This document shows positions 1 to 8,425 of a stretch of DNA of 53,949 bases, piece after piece (the stretch's first letter is position 1; each line of letters begins with the position of its first letter). A model generated the notes under the pieces. The model had not been told where the DNA came from and did no database searches. It saw nothing but the letters and a program-made list of their open reading frames with translations. The position numbers and the translations under genes are program-made. The stretch covers positions 1 through 53,949 of the forward strand of contig CAZRJG010000011.1 in the NCBI GenBank assembly GCA_964600365.1, read 5' to 3'. The stretch comes from GCA-020352575 sp964600365. GTDB taxonomy: Bacteria; Actinomycetota; Acidimicrobiia; Spongiisociales; JAENVV01.

Positions 1-1
1 C

Positions 2-580
2 TTCGTGATCCGCCACGAGCGGGGCTACCTGCACCACAACTTCGTCGTCGCCCTGCTCAACGACCTCTTCGGGATCCAGTCCAGGGGAGGGTGTTCCTGC
101 GCAGGGCCGTATGGCCACCGCCTGCTCGGAATCGACTTCGATCGCTCCCACGCCTTCGAGCGCGAGATCGGCCGCGGGTGCGAGGGCATCAAACCAGGAT
201 GGGTGCGGGTCAACTTCAACTACTTCATCGACGAGGAGACCTTCGAGTACATCGTCGAGGCAGTCCGCCTCATCGCGACCCACGGCGCCAACCTGCTCCC
301 GGCCTACGGGTTCGATCCCGTCACCGCCCTGTGGACGCATCGGGGTGGGACTGCCGAGCCCCCGCTCAGCCTCCATGACATCGACTACTCCTCGGGAGAG
401 ATGGCCTACAAGGCCCGGCGACACGAGTTCGCCGGGGCAGACCTCAAGCGGTACCTCGATGCAGCGAGGGAGCTCCTCGAAGAGGGGGTGGAGTTCGACG
501 ACGCCCCACCGGTGGACGTCACGGAGGACTTCGAGTCCCTTCGCTGGTTCCCGCTGCCAACAGAGCAAACGAGCGGCTGA
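2..580 (+). CDS. Class-V aminotransferase fold (cysteine desulfurase-like) PLP enzyme, C-terminal part
   Basis: This is the C-terminal 192 residues of an enzyme whose start lies before the window; the frame is open to the left edge. The stretch Y-L-H-H-N-F-V-V followed by S-R-G-G-C-S-C-A-G-P-Y-G-H resembles the C-terminal small domain of class-V aminotransferase fold enzymes annotated as selenocysteine lyase or cysteine desulfurase. In such enzymes a mobile cysteine loop lies just before the final domain. K-P-G-W-V-R-V-N-F-N-Y then matches the usual end of that fold. The PLP lysine is in the missing N-terminal part, so the reaction cannot be confirmed. Substrate unknown. Confidence 0.75.
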   Translation, partial: FVIRHERGYLHHNFVVALLNDLFGIQSRGGCSCAGPYGHRLLGIDFDRSHAFEREIGRGCEGIKPGWVRVNFNYFIDEETFEYIVEAVRLIATHGANLLPAYGFDPVTALWTHRGGTAEPPLSLHDIDYSSGEMAYKARRHEFAGADLKRYLDAARELLEEGVEFDDAPPVDVTEDFESLRWFPLPTEQTSG

Positions 581-590
581 GTCGCGAGCC

Positions 591-646
591 GGGTCCCCCC
601 TCAGGGGCGACGGGACCCGTGAGCAAAGCGAACGGGAGGGGGGTGA
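591..646. repeat. Dispersed intergenic repeat, copy A
   Basis: A roughly 56-base element with arms GGGTCCC and GGGACCC, followed by CGTGAGCAAAGCGAACGGGA and a G-run ending GGTGA. A close copy lies at 16875-16930; they differ by a few substitutions and a 1-base indel in the G-run. It sits between the aminotransferase stop and the convergent crcB stop and may act as a bidirectional terminator. Confidence 0.7.
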
Positions 647-692
647 GAGATCCTCTTCCCCAATGAAGGGGCTCCCCACGGCGAGGCCGTCC

Positions 693-1067
693 CTACCGCG
701 TTGCCCTTCCGACGGCGAGGCCGGCGAGCACGGCGACCAGGCCGAGGACCACGGGGACCACGAGGTTGAGCAACGCGACGGCTGCCCGACCCTCCTCCCA
801 GAGCGCAGAACTCTCGACCACCCACGTGGAGAAGGTCGTGAAGCCACCGAGGAGGCCGGTCGTGATCCCCAGTCGGACCGGATCATCGAGCCCCTCGTGG
901 GAGGCCCACCATCCGGCGAGGAACCCGAGGACACCAGCACCGATCACGTTGACGATCGCGGTTGCGAGGAAGCCCGCTCCACCGAGGAGGATCACGAGTC
1001 GGGAGACGCCGTAGCGAAGGGTGGCCCCCACGGCCCCACCGAGCGCGACCGCCGCAGCGGTCGCCAT
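693..1067 (-). CDS. crcB: CrcB/FEX fluoride ion channel
   Basis: A 124-residue, four-helix membrane protein of the CrcB/Fluc family, which exports fluoride passively as a dual-topology dimer. G-G-A-V-G-A-T-L-R-Y lies at residues 10-19, an N-V-I-G-A segment at 40-44, and the family hallmark G-G-F-T-T-F-S-T at 74-81. The ATG overlaps the TGA of the upstream gene by one base (ATGA arrangement at 1065-1069), so translation is probably coupled. Actinobacteria often carry two crcB copies; only one is seen here. I saw no fluoride riboswitch before the operon. Confidence 0.92.
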   Translation of the reverse strand: MATAAAVALGGAVGATLRYGVSRLVILLGGAGFLATAIVNVIGAGVLGFLAGWWASHEGLDDPVRLGITTGLLGGFTTFSTWVVESSALWEEGRAAVALLNLVVPVVLGLVAVLAGLAVGRATR

Positions 1068-2092
1068 CAGGTGAAGAAGGTGACGGCGAACAGGAAGATC
1101 GAGGCAGCCATGACCGCGCCGTCGAGTCCGGGGAGGTACCCCGGGAGGTCCTCGGCGAGGTAGAGCTCACCGGTGCGCCCGAGGGCGCCGAGCGCACGAC
1201 CTGCGATCGCCGCGAGGGCCACGAGGATCGAGACGAGGAGGAAGCCCACCACCTGGAGGTCGAGCACGAGCGCCGCGACGAGGCCACCGAGGATCGTGCC
1301 GAGTGCACCGGCGACGAGCGGATCCACCACTGCGATCGTCCGCAGTGCGCGCGTCGCCCCCGACGCCGCTGCGCCAATGACGACCATCACGAGGAACAGC
1401 CAGATGAGCGTGCGACCACCTTCGGCAAGCCGCACCGCAGCGAGGCCCGCTCCCGCGACCCCGGCGACCGCCGAGACCATCGTCGTGGTCGAGACACTGG
1501 TGATCGTCCGCGTGTCGGGACGGAACGACGCCGCGATGAGGGTGATGAGCACGGCGAGGATCGCCGCCATGCCAAGGCCCGCCGCACCCGACCCGCGGGA
1601 GGCGAACCACCAGCCAGCCGACGTGCCGAGGAACACGACCAAGACGAGCGGAAGTGCCCTGAGCCCGGTTCCCGTGAGGCGTCCCTGATCCACGAGGTCC
1701 GACGCCCACACGGCGAGGACGCCGACCAGGGCGGCGATGAACCACGCGGGCGAGTCGAATGCATTGGCGATGGCGAGCACGAGCGCCGCGGACGCCGCCG
1801 CCACGGCCGGGATGGGGACGCCCTGCGTTGCGGCACGGGTGTCGACGAGGCGACCGGAGCCTCCGGAGACGGGAGGGATGATCGCCACCTCGTCCGAGGC
1901 GGTCACCCCCATGGTGGGCTCGGCGGGATCTCCGTTGCGCCACACGCGGGACTGCTCGAGGCCATCACGGAACTCGGCGCCGTGCGCGGCGACGAGCGCG
2001 TCGAGGACCTCCCCCACGGTACCGGCGTCGACCTCGAGTCGGCCCGACCCGACGATTTCCCGGAGATTGGCGAAGAGCCGCACGGTTGCCAC
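1067..2092 (-). CDS. MoaD/ThiS-like ubiquitin-fold domain fused to a multi-spanning membrane domain
   Basis: A 341-residue protein in two parts. Residues 1-78 read as a complete MoaD-type beta-grasp domain: V-R-L-F-A-N-L-R near the start, S-D-E-V-A-I-I-P-P-V-S-G-G at the end, with the signature Gly-Gly at 77-78. In free MoaD this diglycine is the C-terminus that is adenylated and thiocarboxylated. Here it is followed by about 260 hydrophobic residues with around eight likely membrane helices. The C-terminal stretch D-L-P-G-Y-L-P-G-L-D-G-A-V-M-A-A faintly recalls CdsA cytidylyltransferases but lacks the CdsA His-Gly-Gly/Asp-Arg signature. GTG start; TATCCT at 2100-2105 ends 7 bases upstream, suggesting a leaderless mRNA. 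Coupled to crcB downstream. Function unknown. Confidence 0.75.
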   Translation of the reverse strand: MATVRLFANLREIVGSGRLEVDAGTVGEVLDALVAAHGAEFRDGLEQSRVWRNGDPAEPTMGVTASDEVAIIPPVSGGSGRLVDTRAATQGVPIPAVAAASAALVLAIANAFDSPAWFIAALVGVLAVWASDLVDQGRLTGTGLRALPLVLVVFLGTSAGWWFASRGSGAAGLGMAAILAVLITLIAASFRPDTRTITSVSTTTMVSAVAGVAGAGLAAVRLAEGGRTLIWLFLVMVVIGAAASGATRALRTIAVVDPLVAGALGTILGGLVAALVLDLQVVGFLLVSILVALAAIAGRALGALGRTGELYLAEDLPGYLPGLDGAVMAASIFLFAVTFFT

Positions 2093-2175
2093 GGCGAGGA
2101 GGATACCGGGGGATGTCGCCGGTGCCTGCCGTCCACCGTGAGGTCACGGACGCGGCACGATCTAGCCTGCCCTCC

Positions 2176-3510
2176 ATGCCTGATCTCGCAGCCCGTATCA
2201 ACTCCCTGTTCCCCTGGATGGTGTCCGCGCTCGAAGACCTCGTCCGGATCCCATCAATCTCCTTCATCGAGGACCACACCGACGACGTGCGACGGTCCGC
2301 AGAAGCCGTAGCCGATCTCCTGCGGGAGGCAGGCGCCCGTGAGGCTCGACTCCTCGAGGTCGAGGGCTCGCACCCGGCCGTGTACGGCGAGTTCCCCGGA
2401 CCCGAGGGCGCTCCCACCGTCCTGCTCTACGCCCACCACGACGTGCAGCCCGCCGGCCCCGGGTGGGAGGCCGATCCGTTCGAGCCCCGCCTCGAGGGCG
2501 GGCGGCTCTTCGGCCGCGGTTCGGGTGACGACAAAGCGGGGATCCTCATGCACCTCGGTGCCATCCGCGCGTTCGAGGGCGAGCTCCCCGTCACGGTGAA
2601 GTGCTTTTTCGAGGGCGAGGAGGAGATCGGCTCCGCGCACCTCCCCGACTTCCTCGCTGGCCATGGCGATCTCCTCGATGCCGACGTCATCGTCATCGGG
2701 GACTCGGCGAATTGGCGAGTCGGCGTCCCGACCCTCACCACCTCCCTGCGGGGCCTCGTCGACTGCGAGGTCGAAGTGGCGACACTGCAGAACGCGGTCC
2801 ACTCGGGGATGTTCGGCGGTGTGTACCCCGATGCGCTCATGGCGCTCAGCCGCCTCCTCGCAACCCTCCACGACGACGACGGCGAGGTTGCGGTGGGAGG
2901 GCTCGTCTCGTACGAGAGCCCTGCACTCGACCTCACCGAGCAGGAACTCGACGCCACCGCAGGAGTGCTCGACGGTGTCCACAAGATCGGGTCGGGGACC
3001 TTCACCAGCCGAATGTGGTCGAAGCCGGCCATCTCGGTCCTCGCCATCGACGCGCCGCGCATCCGCGACTCGGTGAACGCCCTCGTCCCCTCTGCGCGAG
3101 CGCACGTGAGCATGCGCCTCGCCCCCGGACAGGACCCTGCGACCGCCATGGCTGCACTCGAGCGGCATCTGCTCGACCACGCGCCGTGGGGTGCCAGGGT
3201 CACGGTGGAGCGCGGAGCAGCCGGAGAGTCCTTCGCCCTCGAAACGAACGGGCCTGCCTACGACGCGTGGCGAGCCGCCTTCGGCGAAGCGTTCGCCACC
3301 TCCTCGGTCGAGACCGGGGTCGGCGGCTCGATCCCGTTCGTGGCTGCATTCCACGAGGCGATGCCTGCAGCCGAGATCCTCCTCACGGGCGTGTGCGATC
3401 CGACCTCGGCGATGCACGGGCCCAACGAGTCGGTGGAACTCGAGGACCTGCGGAAGTCAGCCCTCGCGGAAGCCCTTGCCCTCGCCTCCCTCGGCGCGCG
3501 GACCGACTGA
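2176..3510 (+). CDS. M20-family metallopeptidase (dipeptidase/ArgE-DapE type)
   Basis: A 444-residue cytosolic di-zinc peptidase of the M20/M25/M40 family. A-H-H-D-V-Q-P (residues 86-92) supplies the first metal His and the catalytic Asp, G-R-G-S-G-D-D-K (113-120) the bridging Asp, E-G-E-E-E-I-G-S (146-153) the general-base and metal Glu pair, and H-G-P-N-E the late metal His. The lid domain carries the usual H-S-G segment. The frame is open 30 codons further upstream, but I chose the ATG at 2176 because TAGCCT (2163-2168) ends 7 bases before it and the family starts near here. Divergent from the MoaD-fusion gene. Substrate undefined. Confidence 0.88.
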   Translation: MPDLAARINSLFPWMVSALEDLVRIPSISFIEDHTDDVRRSAEAVADLLREAGAREARLLEVEGSHPAVYGEFPGPEGAPTVLLYAHHDVQPAGPGWEADPFEPRLEGGRLFGRGSGDDKAGILMHLGAIRAFEGELPVTVKCFFEGEEEIGSAHLPDFLAGHGDLLDADVIVIGDSANWRVGVPTLTTSLRGLVDCEVEVATLQNAVHSGMFGGVYPDALMALSRLLATLHDDDGEVAVGGLVSYESPALDLTEQELDATAGVLDGVHKIGSGTFTSRMWSKPAISVLAIDAPRIRDSVNALVPSARAHVSMRLAPGQDPATAMAALERHLLDHAPWGARVTVERGAAGESFALETNGPAYDAWRAAFGEAFATSSVETGVGGSIPFVAAFHEAMPAAEILLTGVCDPTSAMHGPNESVELEDLRKSALAEALALASLGARTD

Positions 3511-3562
3511 GCCTCCGGCCCTCCACCGGGTGTCGAGGGGCGGACGCTAGCGTCGCCTCCCC

Positions 3563-4222
3563 ATGCGCCTCGTCATCGCCCGCTGCGCCGTCACCTACGA
3601 GGGACGGCTCACCGCCTACCTCCCGTCGGCTGTCCGCCTCCTCATGGTGAAGGCCGACGGATGCGTCGCGGTGCATGCGGACGGCGGGGCCTACAAGCCC
3701 CTCAACTGGATGAACGCTCCGAACCACCTCGAGGAACAGGATGGGACGTGGGTGGTCACGAACACGAAGGGCGAGCGCCTCGAGATCGAGATCGAGGAGA
3801 TCCTCCACGAGTTCGACCACGCCATGGGCCTCGACCCGGGCCTGCAGAAGGACGGGGTGGAGGCCCACCTCCAGGTCCTCCTCGCAGAACGGCCCGAGGA
3901 GGTCGAAGAGGGCTTGAAGCTCATCCGACGCGAGTACCCCACCGACATCGGGCCCGTCGACCTCCTCTGCGAGGACGCCGACGGGAGCACGGTGGCCGTC
4001 GAGATCAAGCGCAACGGCGGTATCGACGGGGTCGAGCAACTCGCCCGCTACGTGGAACGGCTTGACCGCGACCCCCGACTCCAGCCCGTTCGCGGCATCT
4101 TCGTCGCCCAGTCGATCACGCCCCAGGCGAAGACCCTCGCCGAGTCGCGCGGTGTCGGCTGCGTCGAGGTGGACTACGACGCGCTCCGGGGGATCGAGTC
4201 CTCGGTGCCGACACTGTTCTGA
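3563..4222 (+). CDS. nucS: NucS/EndoMS mismatch-specific endonuclease
   Basis: A 219-residue nuclease that in Actinobacteria and some archaea replaces MutS/MutL in mismatch repair, cutting both strands at G-T, G-G or T-T mismatches together with the beta clamp. The N-terminal domain starts R-L-V-I-A-R-C and contains H-A-D-G-G-A-Y-K-P-L-N-W-M. The RecB-like catalytic domain has D133, E147 and K149 (V-D-L-L-C to V-E-I-K-R), the 14- and 2-residue spacing expected for this family. TAGCGT at 3548-3553 ends 9 bases before the ATG. Its stop overlaps the trmL start by one base (TGATG). Confidence 0.93.
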   Translation: MRLVIARCAVTYEGRLTAYLPSAVRLLMVKADGCVAVHADGGAYKPLNWMNAPNHLEEQDGTWVVTNTKGERLEIEIEEILHEFDHAMGLDPGLQKDGVEAHLQVLLAERPEEVEEGLKLIRREYPTDIGPVDLLCEDADGSTVAVEIKRNGGIDGVEQLARYVERLDRDPRLQPVRGIFVAQSITPQAKTLAESRGVGCVEVDYDALRGIESSVPTLF

Positions 4223-4686
4223 TGCACCTCGTCCTGTTCCAACCCGAGATCCCCCCCAACACGGGGAACGTGATGCGACTCGCCGCGAACACCGGGAGCG
4301 ATCTCCACCTCATCCACCCCCTCGGCTTCGACCTCGACGAGGCCCGACTGCGGCGCGCCGGGCTCGACTACCGGGAGTGGGCCAGGGTGCACGAGCACCA
4401 GTCCTTCGGGGCTCTGCTGGACACGCTCCCCGGCCGACGCGTGCACGCGTTCACGCGCAATGGTGCAACGACGCACACCGACGTCTCCTGGCAGGAGGAC
4501 GATGTCCTCGTGTTCGGTCCCGAGTCGGACGGGCTGCCCGAGGCCGTGCTTGGCCATCCAGCCGTGACCGGGTCGGTGCGCATCCCGATGCACCCCCGGT
4601 CTCGCAGCCTCAACCTGTCGAACTCGGTGGCGATCGCGGTCTACGAAGCACTCCGGCAACTCGACTTCCCCGGCCTCGAACGCTGA
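4222..4686 (+). CDS. trmL: tRNA (cytidine(34)-2'-O)-methyltransferase TrmL
   Basis: A 154-residue single-domain SPOUT methyltransferase that 2'-O-methylates the wobble base of tRNA-Leu isoacceptors. The opening P-E-I-P-P-N-T-G-N-V-M-R-L-A-A-N-T-G is the TrmL signature. The knotted SAM-binding end is visible as G-P-E-S-D-G-L-P, then I-P-M-H, then S-L-N-L-S-N-S-V-A-I-A-V-Y-E. Length is typical. Its ATG shares a base with the nucS stop, so the two are probably translationally coupled, placing mismatch repair and tRNA modification on one transcript. Confidence 0.93.
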   Translation: MHLVLFQPEIPPNTGNVMRLAANTGSDLHLIHPLGFDLDEARLRRAGLDYREWARVHEHQSFGALLDTLPGRRVHAFTRNGATTHTDVSWQEDDVLVFGPESDGLPEAVLGHPAVTGSVRIPMHPRSRSLNLSNSVAIAVYEALRQLDFPGLER

Positions 4687-4716
4687 GCCGGGCGTCTGCT
4701 TCGACGGGGGGCGTCG

Positions 4717-4741
4717 TACCATTCGAAACACCCCCGAGGAG
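4717..4741 (+). promoter_or_regulatory. Promoter -10 and Shine-Dalgarno of the ABC exporter operon
   Basis: TACCAT at 4717-4722 fits the TANNNT -10 pattern used in this window. GAGGAG at 4736-4741 lies 5 bases before the TTG at 4747 and decides that start. Unlike most genes here, this message would have a short leader with a ribosome binding site. Confidence 0.5.
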
Positions 4742-4746
4742 TTCCA

Positions 4747-5475
4747 TTGGAAGTCGCTGCGCACGTCGTCGATGCGAGGAAGGTCTACGGAGAAGGCACC
4801 ACCGCCGAGGTGGTCGCCCTCGACGGCGTGACCCTCGAGTTCGCGCGTGGGCAGTTCGGGGCGATCATGGGTCCTTCCGGGTCCGGGAAGTCCACACTCA
4901 TGCACTGCATGGCGGGCCTCGACAGCCTCACCGCCGGGTCAGCCTGGATCGGCGACGTCGACCTCGGAACGCTCTCCGACAAGGAGCTCACCATCCTCCG
5001 GCGGGACAAGGTGGGGTTCGTCTTCCAGGCCTTCAACCTCGTGCCCACCCTCACCGCCGCGGAGAACATCGACCTCCCGGTGCGCATCGCCGGCCACCAG
5101 CCCGACGTCGAGTGGCGTGACCAGGTGATCGACATCCTCGACCTCGGCGATCGCCTCTCGCACCGACCGGCCGAGATGTCGGGCGGCCAGCAGCAGAGGG
5201 TCGCCGCGGCCCGCGCACTCGCCTGCAGACCCGACATCGTCTTCGCCGACGAGCCCTCGGGGAACCTCGACACGACCTCGGCGCATGAGTTGCTCTCGTT
5301 CCTACGCCGCGCCGTGGATGAGTTCGGCCAGACCATCGTGATGGTCACCCACGACCCCGCAGCGGCCGCCTACGCCGACCGCGTCGTCTTCCTCCGCGAC
5401 GGTCGACCAGTCGCCGAACTCACCGATCCCGACGCCAACCAGGTGCTCGACCAGATCAAGCAACTCGAGGCCTGA
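4747..5475 (+). CDS. ABC transporter ATP-binding protein (LolD/MacB/FtsE type)
   Basis: A 242-residue ATPase that would energise the permease encoded just downstream. Walker A G-P-S-G-S-G-K-S is at residues 42-49, the Q-loop in F-V-F-Q-A-F-N-L, the ABC signature in M-S-G-G-Q-Q-Q-R-V-A-A-A-R-A-L, Walker B in I-V-F-A-D-E-P-S-G-N-L-D and the H-loop in V-T-H-D. The pattern is that of the LolD/MacB group, which drives mechanotransmission-type exporters rather than importers. TTG start with GAGGAG 5 bases upstream. One base separates its stop from the GTG of the permease gene. Confidence 0.9.
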   Translation: MEVAAHVVDARKVYGEGTTAEVVALDGVTLEFARGQFGAIMGPSGSGKSTLMHCMAGLDSLTAGSAWIGDVDLGTLSDKELTILRRDKVGFVFQAFNLVPTLTAAENIDLPVRIAGHQPDVEWRDQVIDILDLGDRLSHRPAEMSGGQQQRVAAARALACRPDIVFADEPSGNLDTTSAHELLSFLRRAVDEFGQTIVMVTHDPAAAAYADRVVFLRDGRPVAELTDPDANQVLDQIKQLEA

Positions 5476-5476
5476 C

Positions 5477-8038
5477 GTGCTCACCATCTCGCTCCGCAAC
5501 TTGTGGGAGCACAAGCTCAGGAGCTTCCTCCTCGGCGGGGCAATCGTCACCGGCGTCGCATTCGTGGCCGCCGCATTCGTCTTCACCGACTCGCTGCGCG
5601 CAGGGTTCACGAACGTCTTCACGAGCGCCTTCGCCGCCGTCGACATCCAGGTCACCCCGATCCAGCCCGACGACCTCAACGAGTTCAACTTCGAGCTCCC
5701 GACGATCTCGGCGGACGTCGAGGACGACCTCCTCACCATCGACGGCGTCGAGGCGGTGAGCCCCCAGATCCAGGGCTTTGTCATCCTCGAACCGCTCGAC
5801 GGTGAGCTCCCCGCATTCGGGCCACCCACCTTTGGGGTTGCGTGGGAGGGCGGACCTTCGGCCTTCGACGTGGTCGAGGGTCGGGCGCCCGAGGGAGACC
5901 TCGAGGTCCTGCTCGACGGTGGGACATTGGAGGAGCGGGAACTCGAGATCGGGGACACGATCCGGGTCGCCGCCCAGGGAGCGTTCGAGGAGTACGAAGT
6001 CGTGGGTGAGGTCGGCTTCACCCTCGGCGACATCAGCTTCGGCGCGACCTTCGTCGGATTCGAGTTCTCCCGAGCCCAGGAGCTGCTCGGGATGGATGGA
6101 GAGGTCTCCAACTTCGGCGTGACCGTGGAGCCCGGCGTCGACGTCGACCTCGTGAACGCCGAGATCAACCGCGTGCTCGAAGGGGTCGGCGAGGCCATCA
6201 CGTCGCAATCGGCCGCCGAGCAGAGCGCCGCAGACCTGCAGGAGGGCCTGGGCTTCTTCAACACCTTCTTGCTCATCTTCGCCGGCATCTCCCTCGTAAC
6301 CGGTTCCTTCGTCGTCTACAACGCCTTCCGGGTCGTCGTCGCCCAGCGGACCCGCGAGCTCGGCCTCCTCCGAGTCCTCGGCGCGACGCGGTCGGAACTC
6401 CTCCGGATGGTCCTCTCCGAAGCGGTCATCGTCGGGATCGTGAGCTCGGCGATCGGCGTCTTCTTCGGCATCGGCGCCGCAGCGTTCATCCGTTGGGTGA
6501 TCGAGTTCACCGGCGTGGGGTCGCTTCCCGACTCCGGCCTCGTCGTCGAGTTCGACACGCTTGTCATCGGCCTGGTCGTGGGCACCACGACGGCAGCACT
6601 CTCTGCGCTCATCCCTGCATTCAGGGCCACGGGCATCACCCCGATGGCAGCCCTCCGCGACCAGGTGGAGGTGCGACGGGCACGCAGGTGGTGGCTGTGG
6701 ACGGGGCTCACGCTCACCGCTGCCTCGGTCGCCGCAGTGGTCGTCGCCACCTTCCAGGCGAGGGGTACGGCGGGCGCCGTCCAGGGCAACATCGACCCCA
6801 TCCAGGTCGCGGGCATCGGCGCGCTCGGACTCTTCATCGGACTCTTCCTCCTCGCCCGGGCCTTCGCCCGGCCCGTCATCGCCACCCTCGGTCGCCCCCT
6901 TCGCCAGCTCACCGGCGTCATCGCGCGGGAGAACGCCCGTCGCACACCACGCCGGACCGCTACCACCGCTGCCTCGCTGATGATCGGGCTCGGGCTCGTC
7001 GCCACCGTCGCGATCCTCTCCACGTCGGTCGAGGACACGATCCTCAGCGCCGTGGAGGACGCGTTCACCGGCGACGCGATCGTGCAGCCGACCGGGTTCA
7101 ACGTCTTCAGCGGGTTCTCCACCGAGGTCGGCGACCGCGTCGAGGCGTTGCCCGAGGTGGATCGGGTCGCCCGTCTGAGCTACCTCCCGATCACCGATGC
7201 CAACGGGATCCCCAACGTGGCGGTCGGGATCGAACCCGACACGATCGACCTCGCCATCAACTTCGAGTCGCTCGAGGGCTCATGGGATGACGTCGTGGGT
7301 GACGGACTGGCGCTCCAGCGCGTCGAAGCAGAGCGCACCGGCCTCGGGATCGGCGACAGCATCACCCTCGAGATCCTCGGGGAGATGGAACGCACCTTCA
7401 CCGTGAGGGCGATCTTCGACCTCGGTGGGAGCGTGAACGACAGCCAGAGTTGGTATGTGAACTACGAGACGGTCCGGGAGATCAACGACCAGTCGACCGA
7501 CAACGGCCTCGTGGTGGCAGCCGCCGAGGGAGTGGACCCCGATGCGCTCGTCGCGGCGATCAACGAGGAGCTGCAGGACTTCGCCGGGGTCACCGCCACC
7601 AACATCGCACAACTCATCGAGCAGATCCGCCAGCCCCTCCTCGCGCTCACCGGGATGGTCGCCGGCCTCTTGTTCCTCTCGGTGATCGTTGCGGTCGTCG
7701 GCATCGTCCTCACCCTGTACCTCGCGGTGAACGAGCGGACCCGGGAGATCGGACTCGTCCGGGCGATCGGCATGACCCGACCCCAGGTGCGCCAGATGGT
7801 CCGGTGGGAGGCCATCCTCATCGCCCTCTACGGCGCAGTGCTCGGACTCACCATTGGGATCTTCCTCGGCTGGGGCCTCACCGTCACCACCATCGGCGAG
7901 GGCTCGACGCTCTCCATCCCGTGGACATGGGTGACCGCGGGGTTCTTCGGTTCCGGCATCGCCGGCGTCCTCGCCTCCCTCCTCCCCGCCAACCAGGCAG
8001 CGAAGCTCGACGTGCTCAAGGCGATCTCGTACGAGTAG
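5477..8038 (+). CDS. FtsX-like ABC transporter permease (duplicated MacB/FtsX domains)
   Basis: An 853-residue membrane protein, the partner of the preceding ATPase. An N-terminal helix near residues 17-37 leads into a large extracytoplasmic MacB-like domain. A three-helix FtsX block follows at about 255-390, with the cytoplasmic motif R-T-R-E-L-G-L-L-R-V-L-G-A-T-R. The architecture then repeats with a second extracellular domain and a final FtsX block (R-T-R-E-I-G-L-V-R-A-I-G-M-T-R). This two-repeat form is common in Actinobacteria and is assigned to export or cell-envelope work; the cargo is unknown. GTG start next to the upstream stop. A GGGACC-TTC-GGTCCC hairpin follows the stop. Confidence 0.88.
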   Translation: MLTISLRNLWEHKLRSFLLGGAIVTGVAFVAAAFVFTDSLRAGFTNVFTSAFAAVDIQVTPIQPDDLNEFNFELPTISADVEDDLLTIDGVEAVSPQIQGFVILEPLDGELPAFGPPTFGVAWEGGPSAFDVVEGRAPEGDLEVLLDGGTLEERELEIGDTIRVAAQGAFEEYEVVGEVGFTLGDISFGATFVGFEFSRAQELLGMDGEVSNFGVTVEPGVDVDLVNAEINRVLEGVGEAITSQSAAEQSAADLQEGLGFFNTFLLIFAGISLVTGSFVVYNAFRVVVAQRTRELGLLRVLGATRSELLRMVLSEAVIVGIVSSAIGVFFGIGAAAFIRWVIEFTGVGSLPDSGLVVEFDTLVIGLVVGTTTAALSALIPAFRATGITPMAALRDQVEVRRARRWWLWTGLTLTAASVAAVVVATFQARGTAGAVQGNIDPIQVAGIGALGLFIGLFLLARAFARPVIATLGRPLRQLTGVIARENARRTPRRTATTAASLMIGLGLVATVAILSTSVEDTILSAVEDAFTGDAIVQPTGFNVFSGFSTEVGDRVEALPEVDRVARLSYLPITDANGIPNVAVGIEPDTIDLAINFESLEGSWDDVVGDGLALQRVEAERTGLGIGDSITLEILGEMERTFTVRAIFDLGGSVNDSQSWYVNYETVREINDQSTDNGLVVAAAEGVDPDALVAAINEELQDFAGVTATNIAQLIEQIRQPLLALTGMVAGLLFLSVIVAVVGIVLTLYLAVNERTREIGLVRAIGMTRPQVRQMVRWEAILIALYGAVLGLTIGIFLGWGLTVTTIGEGSTLSIPWTWVTAGFFGSGIAGVLASLLPANQAAKLDVLKAISYE

Positions 8039-8058
8039 GGGTGGCCCTTCGGGGCTTG

Positions 8059-8073
8059 GGGACCTTCGGTCCC
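8059..8073 (+). terminator. Hairpin after the ABC exporter operon
   Basis: Perfect 6-bp stem GGGACC/GGTCCC with a TTC loop, 20 bases after the permease stop. There is no T-run, as is usual for GC-rich actinobacterial terminators. Confidence 0.45.
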
Positions 8074-8161
8074 GGTTCTGTGGGCCTCGCACGCGGCGAG
8101 CCCGTTGTCTGGGGACTCCCTTCGGTCGTCCCGTCCCGTCGGGCGCCATCGACGCCCGTGC

Positions 8162-8275
8162 CTACCCCGCTTCCTGCAGCCGCCGCTTGCGGCTGGAGAG
8201 CATCCGCCTGATCGCCCGGCACTCGTTGCGAAGGCGCCTGGCCTCCGCCACATCGACGAAGCCCTGGTCGGCCAC
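8162..8275 (-). CDS. Possible small protein, 37 residues
   Basis: A short open frame from a GTG at 8275, rich in Arg, Glu and Ala (A-E-A-R-R-L-R-N-E-C-R-A-I-R-R near the middle), likely one basic amphipathic helix. The frame stays open to 8407, but that upstream part runs through GC-rich hairpins and does not look coding. It lies between two convergent genes. It could be the tail of a decayed gene. I do not recognise a family. Confidence 0.25.
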   Translation of the reverse strand: MADQGFVDVAEARRLRNECRAIRRMLSSRKRRLQEAG

Positions 8276-8328
8276 GAACCGCAGCTGGAGGCTGTGGAAC
8301 CCCCTTCGAAGAACCAGACCGAACGAAC

Positions 8329-8402
8329 GGGCGGGGGAACCCGCCCCAACAGAACGGGCTCGCCAGAGGCGAGCCCTACACAACGGCTCGCAACCGCGAG
8401 CC
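8329..8402. terminator. Three GC-rich hairpins in a row
   Basis: Three perfect inverted repeats: GGGCGGG/CCCGCCC (8329-8346, loop GGAA), GGGCTCGCC/GGCGAGCCC (8356-8376, loop AGA) and GGCTCGC/GCGAGCC (8385-8402, loop AACC). They lie just past the stop of the minus-strand YbaN-like gene and may end its transcript. The rest of 8039-8425 holds only the 8059 hairpin and the doubtful small ORF. Confidence 0.5.
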
Positions 8403-8425
8403 CACACAACCGACGTCCCCTCGCC

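Noticed and set aside
2093..2175. A fluoride riboswitch for crcB
   Set aside because: The spacer between the divergent genes lacks the conserved fluoride-aptamer core, and crcB is the second gene behind a leaderless promoter.
8276..8407. Upstream extension of the small minus-strand ORF at 8162
   Set aside because: It passes through perfect hairpins that look like terminators rather than coding sequence.
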